Assembly: GCF_043641665.1 (NCBI RefSeq)
Contig: NC_092189.1
Coordinates: 10,485,833-10,549,832, forward strand
DNA from: Enoplosus armatus
Taxonomy: Eukaryota; Chordata; Actinopteri; Centrarchiformes; Enoplosidae
Reading direction: 5' to 3'
DNA length: 64,000 nucleotides
Shown in pieces: positions 12,705-25,725 of this stretch; position 1 is the stretch's first letter, and every line of letters starts with the position of its first letter. A model generated the notes under the pieces. It saw only the letters and a list, made by a program, of their open reading frames with translations. It was not told the DNA's origin and ran no database searches. A program made the translations under genes and the position numbers.

Positions 12705-15700
12705 CCCCCACCCATTCATTGTTACCTCTCTCCATGTCCTTCCATCTCTCAGAAAATCCCTTTAACAGAGTGAGGACCTTTTCCTCTCTTCCTCCAGGCA
12801 TCTATTTGGTGCAGTTAATGGATAGTTGAGAAATGACTACCGGCAGCGGGGGGAGGAAGGAGGGGAGGGAGAGGAAGGAGGAAGGCTGGCATGGGCTCCT
12901 CTTTTGTCTGTAAAATACTATGGATAGGAGATAGGCCAAATCACATCACAGCCCTTCAGAAAAGCTCTGGACACATTTTCATACTGCACACATACTGAGA
13001 TGTGCTCTATTGAATTTGGTTTCTTGGATATAAAAGCTATGAATCTTGGTTTAAGAAGTCAAACAGTCTAAAATGATAGCTCATTCAAACGAAATGTAGC
13101 TTTGGAGAGGAGTGGAGCCTTTCTAATGTGACAGGAACCTTTAGAGAGACCTGGCCCACATACTCTTTGCTTTTTTTTCTCTCCCTCTCTGTCCTTCCTC
13201 GTCTCCCTTCTTCTGCTTCCCTCCAGCTCTCTTCAATAGGCCAATTTAGATTTTCTCCCTATGACAGCGCTCTAAGTAGCCTTCCTCCCTCTCCTCTGCC
13301 TGTCTTCCTCCTCTTTCTCTCTTCCATCATTACCCTGTCCGTGGTATTGGGGCTGGCTTGTTGTGTCCTCTGCTCCTTGCATGTCCCGATGTGGAGCTAA
13401 TGGTTCAATAATGACTAGACATCTGATCTTCAACTGCTAGCTGATCAGGGTAATCCTTCTCTGGGTCCTAATTGATTTCCTGAATACGAGGCCTAATAAG
13501 ATCCAGGGGAATAGTCATTAAGCGTGTGTGAGTCTGGGTGTTGCATCTCCCTTAATGAGGCCTCTTATGAAACAGAGAAAGCAATTACACAAACCAAAGT
13601 AAGAGGATACCTCTCCGCAAATGCGATGACTGTAACAGGCCCAGCTTGTGTTGTGTAGGAGAAAAGAATGTGGGAAACAAGAAGAAGCTCAGGTACAGAT
13701 AACGCCTCCAGCTACTCCACCAGTCATGGTTTGTTCTGTTTAATGATAATAAGGAACTCCTCAGTGCCTTCAGAAACTTACTTTAAAAAAAGTATAAAAC
13801 ACACTACGGAACAATCCATGTCTGTAATAGTGAAAATCAAGGCGTCCTTAAGCGGGGTACTAATGTGAGTGATTGGTCCGCTGCATGTCAACCTAACCAA
13901 TGAGAACTGGGTCTGGTGTTCACAGGTGGGAAAAATCAGCTGTTGAAACTTGAGCTGTGCCGCAGTCCGAGATACAACGCATCAAATCCGAGCAGATCCA
14001 AGCAGATCTTCAGGATGTGGTGCGTTCCCAATGGAAAAGTGAAGAAATGTATGTTCAAAGATGTTCGTATGCATACTACATTTGCTTGATTTTAAATAAT
14101 TTTAAAATGTTTAAATAATTTTGATTATAAATAATCAAATTAATGATGGCTGACTTCCATTTAGCTCATTTAGTTTCAGGGTCCTGGTATTGCGCATGTT
14201 GGCACTCTGTCACACTGTCATAGCTTACTGGGACGCTTGTATGTAATGGAGCCACTGTTTATGTTATTAGTAAATGTGCTTTTCCTACTATGACAAGTCG
14301 AATTGTCTGCTGTGAAAAAGGGAATAGTGGGCAAGCGAGAGCGAAAGAGGACACTGGAGCCTCTTGACTGTCATGTAACAAGGCTGTGATGGCTGTGATA
14401 AGGATAATTTAGGAGGACTGTGTGAATGATGTGACCCTTACAGCATGTGATAATGCTGCATAAATCACTGTCAACATGGAGTGGTGGAACGTGGTGGATC
14501 AGATGTGAGCTGACATTAAAATGTGAGTGCCCTCATGCTGTTGCTGTGTGCAATTTTACTGAACAGTGTTTTCATTCTAAAAATAGATTAAAGATGTCTC
14601 GCTTTCTTTGTCACTTCTCCTCATTCTTGCTCTCAAAGTGCAAATGGGCGACACATCTGAAAGATTTGAAAATTATCCTCCTTTATATGGAGAAGCAAAT
14701 TACCGCCCTCCTATTTTTTTGTCTTCTCCGATGCAAATAGAAAGAATATTTCAATTGTTCTGCCTGACACATTTCCTGATGGGAACCGAATCTCAAAATC
14801 TTCAAAAAGACTGTTCATGAAGTCAAGAGAGAGTAGAATTTGGGAGGAGGGAGGAGGGAGGGAGAAGTCATGTGTGCAAACGAGAGAGGCAGAAAGATAG
14901 AGACAGAGCGGGAAGAGAAGGAGAGCATTATATTCAATAATTTGATCTCATATGGATACTCTGTGAGCTTGAATGAGCCTATTTCCTGTCATTGTGTGAG
15001 AGAATTTAAAGAGAGTCTGATGAATGAGGGCTTCTGCAGCAGCAGGTACATTAAAAAGAACATATTAAATCCCCGCTTTATGGCCTCTCTCCTCCCTACT
15101 CATAACCACATCTCATAGAAGATAAGATTCTTTCTATTTATACCTGGATGTTTGCTCATGGATGGCTTGATAATGGTTTGGGAATTATGTGTGGCAGATG
15201 GAGTATTGGTCTCCTTATTGTGCATCATAAAGCGCTTCAATATCCCTCACAGGAATTCGAACGACCATCCAGAGAAGGAAGCCAACAATTGCTACGTGAA
15301 TCTTGTATTATTGTCATTTGCAGCACAAGTCTCCACTGAGCCTGAATTAAAGAGCAAGTACTCTTTCTATAGATAGCACATGTCTGTGCCTGCAGGGCTG
15401 GAAGTGGTAGGTGTGCAAGAATCACACACAGAAGTAGACAGTTGAGTCTGAGATCATCAGCCCTCCCACTGAGGAAGACAGTGGCGTGAAATAGAGACAC
15501 AGAGCGTATGCCTCCAGGTCTTCTTAGCGTTGCCTTCACTCAGCTTCATCTTTGCTTTCCAATGTCTCCTTTAGTTTACTGCTCTCTCTCTTCCTCTACA
15601 CTACTACAACTAGCAGTGGAGCAGAAAGAGACACATACCAAGCAAACAGAATGCTGTGGAGAACAAGCAGCAGTCACCTTTGGAGCTAAAACATGGCCCA

Positions 15701-16582
15701 CCTCTGTGTCATCTTTATTGTCACACCAGCTTGTTCATGTCAGTGTCCGGCAACGTGGAAGGCAATTGCATTTAGAGTTATATGCCAGGAATTTGGATAC
15801 AGGCTTCCTGTTGCAACTGTTTAATTAATATTCAGCTTAGGTTGTCAAAATGACCAAATGGAGAACCATTTCTCTCGTAGTCACTGCAAATATGTTTGAT
15901 AAAGTGAGCCGTGAAAACCTTACAATGTCAGAGAGAGAAGGTGTGTGTGTGAGTGTGTGAGACAGCTGCTGGCACCACACCAACACATTGTGAAACAATC
16001 CATGTTTTATGCAGGAATTAACATATAAACTAATGCCATCACACAGCAGGCTGAAAAGGTTTTAGTCTAGATTGAGACATACTGTATGTGGTTATAATGT
16101 ACAGTATGTAGTGTGAGGAAGCAGGCACATGGAGCCTGTTGTGAAATAAAGAAATAAAGTGCTGAGGGGTGTTTTTCTTGTGGTTTGGCTTCAAATAGAG
16201 CAGGTTAATCACCCTGTGTGCGTGTGTGTGTGTATGTGTTGGTGCCCTTGTCTCAATGTTGTTTTTACATTTCCTCATCTTTATGTTAAAAAGAAATTCC
16301 AGTTTTGTGTAACGCAGTCGTAGTTTAGTCCATCTTTTCTACTGCCAACAATGACATCGTACTCACCCAGTTAATTGCCTTTTTTAGAAGAGAAAATGAA
16401 TTAATTAACTATGCATTACTTTCAGGATTCCAGTTCATGTCTGACCTACTGTACTTGCCTTTGTTTGTGTGCTGTGTGTGTGTAGGAATGCTTACTTCAG
16501 GCTCTACCTCCAAATAACGTTTTCAAATAAAGATCTCAGCCTTTACTTTCTTACAATAACGGATAGAAAGTTTTAATAAACC

Positions 16583-16660
16583 ATCATTTTCCTTGGAGAG
16601 ACACTCAATATATAGTATACTCTATATATATATATAGAGTGTCTCTCCAAGGAAAATGAT
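16583..16660. repeat. 78-bp palindrome with perfect 24-bp arms
   Basis: Arms 16583-16606 and 16637-16660 are perfect inverted repeats (core TTTTCCTTGGAGAGACACTC). The 30-bp centre is almost pure TA/AT and partly self-complementary, and a (TA)n tract follows at 16661-16676. Confidence 0.85.
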
Positions 16661-17573
16661 ATATATATATATATATGTTGACGTGTGAGACAGAGCAGCA
16701 GTGTCCGTCGCAATAATGAAAGCCATGCACAGCTCCTATCCGTTTACAGTGTAAACAGCACAGAAACGGCCTTCCTCCACTGTTTCCAGAGGGGGATGGG
16801 AACCTGGCAGCTCTGGCAACAGAAACACATCTACAGTACACACACGATAAACACAATCATCACCCGTGGAGTCATTATGATCGGTCTCCCGCTTTCTGTT
16901 AAAACCCCTGTAGTAAGTAAAAGCAGAGTGATCGCTGACATGCGCAAAAGTACATCCATAAAACATTGAAGTCTCCCAGCATCCCTTTACAAAGCCACAC
17001 TGACTGTGAGCTCATAAATACACATATTCCCCATCTATCTGCAGTATAACGGCCCTAAGTTCTGCTATCTCCGTGTGTATCAGTTGTATAAATAAATATG
17101 AGCTGTGGCTTTCTCTGAGCCTATAAATAGAAAGGGACCATGGGTAAAACTGGTGTCTTCAACATGCTGCATTAAGGCCCGTTAACCTGGACAGTGTACA
17201 CATGCAGTGCTGCCTCAGCAGTGTCACACACACACACACACACTTGGGAAAAAGCCAAAATGTGCTCACAAAAGACGGCTATGCATTCATTTACATTGAG
17301 GCATGTTTGCGGTGTGTTTTGTGTGTGCGATCCGCATGTGTGTGTATGAAAATATCAGGGTACACTGAGGAAGGTGACAGCTTATACGTGTGATCCACCC
17401 TGCCGACCTTTGACCCTCACATTGGCTGTTCCCATTGTCCTCATTGTTTACTCTCCCAGACCTAATCAACCATCCCAGGACCGTCTCCCACGGCGACTGC
17501 GGGGCTGGCCAATGAGCCGAGCTCTCCCGGTGCTCTGTGCAAACTGGACTAGTTTCAAATGTGTGCTCAGTCT

Positions 17574-17575
<2 letters not shown>

Positions 17576-17607
<32 letters not shown>
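17576..17607. repeat. (CA)n microsatellite
   Basis: Uninterrupted CA run; a shorter one lies at 17225-17243. Confidence 0.95.
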
Positions 17608-17612
<5 letters not shown>

Positions 17613-20129
17613 TGTGTGGGTCTGGGGGCCAGCACTGAGAAGCTGTCAGGCCTCTGTTTGCCCATTAGCCTCCAGCTAGAAGGTCGGACATGTCCTCACT
17701 CCTCACAAGGGCATGGAAAAGCTGATGGTCCCTGCAGCTCCTGAGGGTCAATTACATCACTGAACCGCTTTTATGGATCACACTTTTTCATGTTGTGTCC
17801 TACTCATTGTTTATTTTCTTATTGATTTGCTCATTTTTTCATTTCCTACATTCCTGTGCTGCATCCTTTCCTGTCCACTCTTAGCCTACTCTTTGCTCCA
17901 TTACTTCCTTTTGCCTTTTTGTTTATATAAAAGCATTTTCTATCCCATCTTGCTCTCCTGGCTTCCTTTAGCATTTCTTTTCTGCACTAATCAAGTGTGA
18001 GAGATCAGTTTTAGCCCCTTTTAAAAACCTGTTTTCATGCTCCAACCTTGCCAATGCCTGCTGAGGCCTCCACAGTGTAGAGGAGAGCACTGAGATGCTG
18101 TCTTCCTCTGCTCACATCCCCTCTATTTCCAGCAATCCTTTCCTTCTCCGTCCTCCCTCGCTATCTCACCTCCTCACACTCTGTATCTGTCTTTCTGTCT
18201 GTTCTGCCACCCCCCTACTTCCCACTGACAGACAGACTATCACATATGCAGACACTTCAAACATGCTCCTTTTCAAAGAGGCCCTTGGAGGAGAGCTCTA
18301 GAGAAACCCTGAATAAGTCATCAAATCAGCTGCGTATTTCTTTTTACGTTATGTCCTGGCCCATGTGCTGCTCTTTTTTCCTTCTACTCATATAAATATT
18401 TTCACCCCTCTTAGCTTTTCTCTTTCTCCAGGCCTCACTCCCTTCAAATTGTTCCACATTTAACTTTTATTCTGTTTACTTTAGTTTCTGTCTCTATCTT
18501 TCCTCGTTCGTTTATTTCCATCATTTACTCCTCAAACCTCTCCTTGCCTCCTCTCCTTCCATCCATCATATCAGTAATAATTGCTTTTACTCTATGTATC
18601 ACATATTTCCCCTTCCTCTGCTCACACAGGAATCTGACAGCAGGACACTCTAATAACGTCCCGGCTCAAAAGGGATTTCCACTAAAATTCTCTTCCCCTC
18701 CATTTCATTCTCAGCTCGAGTAACGTGAACATCTGTCTCACCTTACTCTCGCATGACAGCTGTGTGATGCAAAGTGGCGGTTGCATGTATACATATAACA
18801 CATGCATCAGTTGCTCGGGGCTGCAGCCAGTCAGAAACACAGGTTGGTTGTTAAAGGTGTTATTCCTGAGCTCTCTCTCTCTCGTCCTGTCTACTCTAAA
18901 AGAAGTTGCTCCCATGGTAACTCTGTCAGGTCTGTTAATTGACTGTCAAACCGTGTGATGCTCCGTGATGAGAAAAAAAAAATCCTGCAAACAAAATGTA
19001 TACCATCCTATTACTGGGTAGATAATCACGTCGCACAGCTGCCTCAAGAGATGATAGTAAGAGCTATCTAATCAAAATGTTAATGATATGAGCTATAATG
19101 AAACTGTAGAGCCCGTGGACTCTCACACACAGACATGAACGTGTCAGAAGTTAAAATGTGCTGGGGATTTTAATTGAGAATGCGTATAGTGGAGAGATGT
19201 TTTTTAAAAAAGCAACATAATCCAATTCAGCATGGCAGCAACATAACCTACCCACACATGCAAACCAGTGACGCACATCTCCAATGTACGAGTCTATGTG
19301 GGATTGTTTGAGAGAGCGCAGGAGTGTGTATGCATGTGAGTGCGTGCCTGTTTTTGCCTGAAGACACCTGTTCATGTTCTCAAATAATCCCAAATGTGTG
19401 GAATGAAACCTTGAAACAGACACTTGTTTTAAAATGGATGAGCGTGAGGCAGAGACGCTTCGTTACATTAAGAGTTATGATTCTGTTCAACAGGGTCTGG
19501 GTTCAATTCTGGACACGAGAAGAAAGTTTAAGAGGCAACCGTGAATAAATAATCAGTGCAGATGCATACATGCATCAGGGCATGAGGGGGTCACTGAATG
19601 GTTTGATGAGTGTGAAAATGATGTGAATCTTCATGCTGTGGGATTCGCAGTCACCCAGTTAAACATCTTTGGGCGGTTTCGGACTGACATGTTAGACAGT
19701 GTTCACCATCATGAAAACACCAAATGAGGGAATGTCTTCATCCCTCCAGCAAAACTAAGTCAAGCATAACTTTTATTTTATCATTACCTTTGTGCATCCT
19801 TTAAAGAAACCCCCTCCTGTCTTTACTCTCCTTGATCAGCTAGCTAATCTATCTAACCATATTCATACAATAAACATATTCATGTAAGTATAGAATATAA
19901 AGGGTTTTAATCTGTTTTTTAATAAATGGGGGCCCTAAAACACTACTGAAGGCAGCTATGCAGGTCAACTATGATTGCATTCATGTTAAGGTATGACACA
20001 TACATCAAGTACAAATCTATTATATCTGGTTATCTGCTGATGAAGAGGTAATATCATCGAAAGCTCCAGAACAGTTACTAAATGTGTAAGGGGAGGTTGT
20101 TTTGTCAATTAAATATATTGAATTTAGTA

Positions 20130-20442
20130 TCCAGAAGTGGAGGAAATATTCAGATCATTTAGTTATGTAAATGTAGAAATTTATGAAAATACATTACAAG
20201 TAACCTACTGCATTCAGATTTTTACTTACTGTACTGTAAGTGTACTTAAAGTAACAAAAGCAAAAGAGCTCACAGTAAAAAATAGCCTCTGTCAGTGTTA
20301 CATTTTATTACTGAAATTATTATGGCTGTTGAAAAACTGTAGCGGAGTAAAAAGTACAATTTTTCCCTCTGAAATGGAGTAGAGTAGAAGTATAAAGTAG
20401 TGTACTCGAGTTAATGTGCTTAATTCCTTTCCACCACTGTTA
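20130..20442. mobile_element. hAT-type MITE relic, copy 2
   Basis: It opens CAGAAGTGGAGGAAATATTC and closes TTCCTTTCCACCACTGTTA. The body contains GGAGTAAAAAGTACAATTTT and AGTAGAAGTATAAAGTAG, the reverse of words in copy 1. No coding capacity. Confidence 0.75.
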
Positions 20443-20662
20443 GTCTCTGAATCTCAGAATATTGGAATAAAACGACAGAATAAATGCTTCCCACCCTAAA
20501 GCAACACACTCATGTTGACTCAGTGTGATGTTGGGATTTGTGTCTGTGTGGAGAGCTACCGAGGTGACCGCTGCATAGGACACCATGGCTGTCTTAATAA
20601 AACATGAGTAAACAGCAAAAGAAACGGTATAGCGTCTGCTCAGGTAGCACTGCAGCTTTAAT

Positions 20663-20663
<1 letters not shown>

Positions 20664-20715
<52 letters not shown>
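20664..20715. repeat. (CA)n microsatellite
   Basis: About 26 CA units, a few hundred bases after MITE copy 2. Confidence 0.95.
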
Positions 20716-20721
<6 letters not shown>

Positions 20722-21110
20722 GGGGATCAGAGGGAAGAGAGGCAGGGATGTTAATCTCTCAAAAACACACCTGCATGCAGGAATACACCGTTGCATTACA
20801 GACAAACGCTGTCTGCTTCTTTCTTATCTCGCCTCTCTCCTTTACAGTCCAAGTTGCTGCCTATCTGCTCGACTCCTTGTCACTCCTCCGCACAACATCC
20901 GCAGCCACACTTGTGCCTTGTTTGCCTTAGTTTTATACCCAGTGATGAATTTGTATAAACCTTATGCCTCTCTGAAACCACTCAGCAGGCTGTGTGTTGC
21001 CCTTGGAAGCTTCGCCTGTTAAGCAGACCCAGTCTCTTGTTAACAAGGGCCCTCCTCAATTACTCTCCACCGAGACACTTGCTAAAATAGCCACAGAGCC
21101 CTTCCTCTCA

Positions 21111-21129
21111 CCCCCCCCCCCCCCCCCCC
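21111..21129. repeat. Poly-C tract
   Basis: Nineteen consecutive C. A similar run is at 44332-44348 in the gfpt2 3'UTR. Confidence 0.95.
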
Positions 21130-23083
21130 TCCTCCTTCATCCATCCACCTTTATTATTCAGAACCCTGGGGATCTGTGTTGCCATGGATCCTGTCGTCAT
21201 GGCTACAAACAACTACGCAGATGTACAGGAAGTGGAGAAGGACGAAGGAGAAGGGAGGGCCGGGGCGATAAGGGGTCTTGGAGGAAGCTTAAGCCGTGCG
21301 TGGTGGAGATGCAGCGGTGATAAGTCACAGGTTTCAGGGCGATGGGGTAAAGACGGAGAGGTTGTCCATCGTTTGTTCAATGACAGACGGAGGTCAGGGC
21401 AAAGCCTCAGAGAGACATGAGCAAGATTAAAGCACATGTCTGGTATTATAGCTGGTTGTTTTCTTTAAGGTGTCCCTGTTGTTTCAGAGGGGGCATCTCA
21501 GAGCATCAAGTATGAGCGCTAAAACAACACTTTTTCACATATTGCAAAAGCATCTTCCTGTACACACAATGAGGAAACTCTGCCTGCATTTAAATCCTGT
21601 GATGTACGTCTGCAAACAGATAAAACATTGTGATTCCTCCTCCGTCTGTGCAGCCTTGAAGGATGCAGGGTGATTTACATAGGGCAGATAAGAGGGGAGT
21701 TTTATCACTGTTGACCGACAACTGACTGCACGCAGAAATTAAGTTTGCAGCACGTCCTTGATTTGTGAAGCATTGCAGTGACACTCCAAGGCTCGCGTGG
21801 AACCCTTTGTTCTCAGTAACGTAGAGAAAATCAGTGCTCTCAAAGTGAGGCACTCATAGGCGGCACATGTGGTTAAAAACCAGTTAGAGAGACGTAACTT
21901 CCTCTATACTTTGACTGGAGGTGATTTAAGGACAAAGCATCTGCATGGATGCTCCCTCTGATCGAGAGGAAGTGCCTTTGATAGTGGTTCCTCAACGGCG
22001 TCACGCTAATGAGGGAGTTCTTCACAGGGCTGTATGATCAATAGTGAATCAATAGACATTATCTGATCTTCATAGGGCTCCACATACCAACAAACTCTCT
22101 CTACACTACTCAAACATGGATGAAAAAAAGAACCTTTAGAAAACAGAAGTCATAAAACATCCAATTGAAAAAGAAAGGGAGGCAAACTGCTCACAAAATG
22201 ATTAAGATCTTAAATGATACATTCATATTTGAGCAACAAATTACATCATATCTATCTGAATAGTATAGCTCTGAAACATCACCCTTGTCTTCAAAATGTC
22301 TTGAATGATTTCAAGGTACGCTACCCATTTATGGTACTTTCACAATGTTGTCTTTAGCTCCATCTTGTGGTTGTAAGACGCACTATTGAGGATTCGTGTG
22401 TTTGCTGTCATGCTTATTTTGTTTCTCTCTCTCATGCAGATTCATTCATCCCCTTATATCCTTCACTTTCTCGAACATCAGGCACCATTATCCTCTCTAC
22501 CATACAGCGGGAGTTCAATCTGCAACCTCCATGATTTGATGATACCAGGTGACATGATATGATTTGTCGCCTGGCTCCTGTTGATGACAGCATTTCACTG
22601 CTTTGGTTCCTGGCAGCTCTCAAAGATGTGATAAATACACTGCAGCAGATTCCATGTGGTGAACTCTGTCTAGAGGACAAGCACTTGGCTGTTAACACAT
22701 CCTACAGTGTCAATGTAAACAGAATGCATTAAAACAGAGACGGAAAATCGATGACCCAGCTGAAGAAAGAGGCCCATGCAAGCAGTATGCAGTAAAAGTC
22801 AGAGTAATCTCAATAAGCACTGTAGCGTATCTTTAAATGTACAAAAATGTGTATCTTGTGTATCCATCAAGTCTTCGCTTTTGGCAGATTTCGCTGCACA
22901 AATATTGTGTGCAGATTATGGGGTTCATTGTGTGTGCTTCACACTTTGTGCCCATGGCCACTGTCTATTTCTGTGGTTGCAGTTATGTGTGACTGTCTTT
23001 AGGAATGAGCCAGACTATATTACACCCTGGTCCCTCCCTCAGAAGCTGTGCTAAAGTAACAGCTGATGTCAGTCCTGCTTAAA

Positions 23084-23108
23084 GACACACACACACACAC
23101 ACACACAC
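23084..23108. repeat. (CA)n microsatellite upstream of the ARHGAP-like large exon
   Basis: CA run about 180 bp before the ARHGAP-like exon. Confidence 0.95.
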
Positions 23109-23290
23109 GCTCACACGCACACACAGACTACAAACTGTCTATTAGGCAGCAGGGCATAGCAGAGAGCCAGCCAAAGGGGAGGAGGGCTCCTACACCTTCC
23201 TCTCCCCATGCTCACAAATCCACAATCCAAGGCTTGAATCCCAAGTAGCAGCAGGCAGAGGAGGGGAGGGCAGTTATCTAAGGCTCTCAG

Positions 23291-25533
23291 CACCCCCATG
23301 TGCCTAGTTGGATCATGGAGCTGCACTGTCTTCCTACTGAGACCCCCACCACAGCCAGCTCCTGCTCCATGGACCCCCTGTACGACAACTGCCCACCTTT
23401 TGCCCAGCGAGGGAGGGCCAGGGAAAAGGAAATGGAGAGTAGGGTTGTGTGCCCGGCTGTAACCAGACTCCCAGGCCCCTGCAGCCCTCTGCCTGGTCTG
23501 GCCCCAGCTGTGGCTGAGGTTCCCACACTGGTCAGTGGGGGAAGAGGGATTGGCGCCTGGCCAGATCACAGCTACTGCAGCTGGAGAAGAGGCCTGGGAA
23601 GACAGGGCTGGGAAGCAGAGCTGGAACCAGGCATAAACAGAGCAAGAGGAGGAGAGAGAGGAGAACAGGGAGGTAGCTGGGGAGTTGAGGACAGAGCTCA
23701 TCTGAACCAGAGCCCCAATCCATCACAGAGTGAGCAGCACAGGAGTGCTCTCTCTCTGTATGATAACCTCCCAGACGCTGTCACCCCTGACAGCCTCCAA
23801 GAGGTCTTAGACATGGAAACAAGCTTCCAGGAGCAGATGTACCAAGCCTGGGCGCCTGAGCAGATCCAGGGTCTGCTGGATGGTGAGGGAGTGAGTGTAG
23901 ACAAGAGCCCCTGGTCCTCCTGTGAGATCATCCTCGCTGAAAGCGGTCCCAGTAACCAGGACCAGAATCCAGACCAAGAAAAGAAGCATGACCAGGAGCC
24001 ACAGCTGGACTCAGGATCCTGTGGATTTAAGCAGGGGGACCCAATGCTGCATCTCCAGCTCCCGATGTCACCTCCTCAACAACCAAATCTTACAGCGAGT
24101 TCCCCTCAGATACCCCAAACTGAGTGCCAGGTTCTGTGGCCCCCAGCTGAAGTCCAGCACACAGAGCAGCCATCCTGGTCTCCCAGGGTGCCCCCTCCCG
24201 TACCCCTGGCAGACCCCTCCGCCAGTGCCCTTCGCAGCCTCCTCACCAGCCTTCAACAGCAGATAGTCAGACAGAGGGAGGAGTACGAGGCACGAATAAT
24301 CAGGTAATGTTCAATTTGTTTTGTCTTGTATTTCCACTTCAAAGTTCACAGCGCACATAATCACTTTAAAGAGATTAGGCACAAAATGTAAAAGACAAAT
24401 GAAATGTCTTAAATTGAATGTGCTAACAGTATTACGCGCTCAGTTCACTGCATTGCTGATAAGAATTTTCCAGCTCTTGGTGTATTTCCAGTGAAGGGTG
24501 ATGTAATGTTCCCAGGCCTCAGTTGACCCAGAGCTTCACCCTATATCCTGTTTAGTTCACAGCACCGACAACTGTTATGAGATTCCCTTAAAGTTTCTCA
24601 GAATCCTCCCATGATGTGTTTAGAGCACTGGCAGTATTGAGATTATTTCTAATTAAGTAATTATCTGCTTAACCACTTATGTTTTTGTGTTTTCAGCCAG
24701 CTGTGGAAATCTCAATGTATCACGTATTTCATGTACTTAAATATACGTTATGCTGTTTGTGTTTTTTCCACTGACCTAAAAAACAAATTCACAGTGTTTC
24801 CCATTGGTAAATAGCTGTTTGGTTTTAAAAGAAAGAAGGCACAGCCTGTGTGGTTGACCTATAGAAACAGCTCATGGCTCTGGGAAGAGAGCTAATTTAA
24901 GGGGCCATGCTGCTGACCTAGACACAACACATGCCTCATTTATTACTGATATAGATAGAGCAAGCCTCAGTGTAAGGTCATTGGTACTGGTTGGCGAGGA
25001 AGAGGAAAATTACAGTTCTTTTAGCTTCACATAGAGTATAGGAAGGAGATATATTTAATTGTTTCTGCCTTTTCTAACTATGTCAGACATCAAGAATCAC
25101 ACCTACTAAAACCCAACAATGAACATATATGTTACAGATTGACCAAGAAATACTCTACTGACCTCTCCTCTCACTCCTGCTCATTGGTAGAAAAGCCTAA
25201 ACCAGTTCTCAGCTGTTTGTATATACAGTATCTAGCAATTTTGATATCCTTGTCTTTCTCCCTTCTTCCTGTGTCCTTCCTATGTTTACCATCAGCATAG
25301 AGCAAAGAAATGAAGAGTTGCAGGTAGAAGTTGTTCGGCTGAAAACAAACCTCGCACAGCAGCGGCACTGGTACCAGGCTGTCCAGGCCAAGATCATGGA
25401 GTCTGAAAGGGCCCGGGCTGCCGCAGAACTACGCAATGCAACTCTGCAGAGGGAGATGGAGCAGTTCTTTGACACCTTCGGAGAGCTCAACAATGAGGCC
25501 AAGAAGACCGAATGTATCGTCAAGAGCTTTTGA
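23291..25533 (+). CDS. ARHGAP22/24/25-family Rho GTPase-activating protein, C-terminal two exons (partial)
   Basis: Two coding exons are visible: 23291-24303 and 25296-25533, stop TGA at 25531-25533. They join in frame (AG|GTAATG donor; ATCAG|C acceptor, giving Ser). The first exon is Pro/Ser/Gln-rich and disordered, with YDN motifs (LYDNCPP, LYDNLPD) and WSSCEIILAES. The second exon encodes a coiled coil containing RHWYQAVQAKI, SERARAAAELRN and LQREMEQFFDTFGEL, ending KSF. The WY..V..K...(S/N)ERA....RN..LQ.EMEQFF.TFG pattern and the large-exon-plus-coiled-coil layout are those of the C-termini of ARHGAP24 (FilGAP) and ARHGAP22. In those Rac/Cdc42-directed GAPs an N-terminal PH and central RhoGAP domain precede this tail. 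No PH or RhoGAP exon was recognised upstream, so the 5' part is either in unrecognised short exons, outside the window, or missing. The start of the first exon is uncertain: the frame opens at 23282 after a stop, with an AG at 23289-23290. Family assignment is firm; which paralog is not. Confidence 0.8.
23315..23317 (+). other. Candidate internal start codon of the ARHGAP-like gene
   Basis: This is the first ATG in the open frame of the large exon, in a good vertebrate context (A at -3, G at +4). The frame has a stop at 23279-23281. The alternative is that the exon begins at the AG acceptor just before 23291, whose pyrimidine tract is poor. If this ATG is used, a short protein of roughly 409 aa, with the disordered region and coiled coil but no GAP domain, would be made. 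The sequence alone cannot decide. Confidence 0.35.
24304..25295 (+). other. Last intron of the ARHGAP-like gene
   Basis: A 992-bp intron with a GTAATG donor and a pyrimidine-rich acceptor (cttcctgtgtccttcc...accatcag). It is AT-rich. I see no repeats or exons in it. Confidence 0.75.
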
Positions 25534-25710
25534 GAAAAGAAATACATGAATTGTGTGAACAGTGTATACAAAGCGAAGGACAGAGGCACACAACCGGCTG
25601 GTCTTTAAACTCTAGTTAGGATAGTGTAGTAGTTTGTCACTATCTGTGCAGAATATTTCTTTCCCTCATTGGGAAAGGTTTAAGTGATGTACAGTTATTT
25701 ATTCATTAAG

Positions 25711-25725
25711 AATCTGAGAAATACA
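25711..25725. repeat. Target-site duplication, left copy (LINE)
   Basis: AATCTGAGAAATACA here matches AATCAGAGAAATATA at 27194-27208 with two mismatches, directly flanking the LINE body and its A-rich end. Confidence 0.6.

Larger units (their letters stand above)
12275..23290. other. Non-coding region, right part (no gene supported)
   Basis: Holds the 16.6-kb palindrome, MITE copy 2 and microsatellites. Complex, low-repeat stretches near 13,390-13,620 and 14,440-14,560 could be conserved non-coding elements. No PH or RhoGAP exon was recognised. Confidence 0.5.

Noticed and set aside
20440..20930. Open frames of 100-121 codons on both strands
   Set aside because: They depend on the (CA)n microsatellite, which is open in several frames, and on MITE sequence.
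1..23290. RASGEF1C, the human neighbour of MAPK9
   Set aside because: I looked for RasGEF-like and RhoGAP-like peptides on both strands and found none. Short exons could have been missed, so absence is not proven.
23111..23701. 196-codon minus-strand open frame
   Set aside because: It is antisense to the ARHGAP-like large exon, partly over a (CA)n run, and its peptide is low-complexity with no family resemblance.
25209..25589. 126-codon minus-strand open frame
   Set aside because: Antisense shadow of the coiled-coil exon, whose plus-strand reading matches the ARHGAP22/24 tail.
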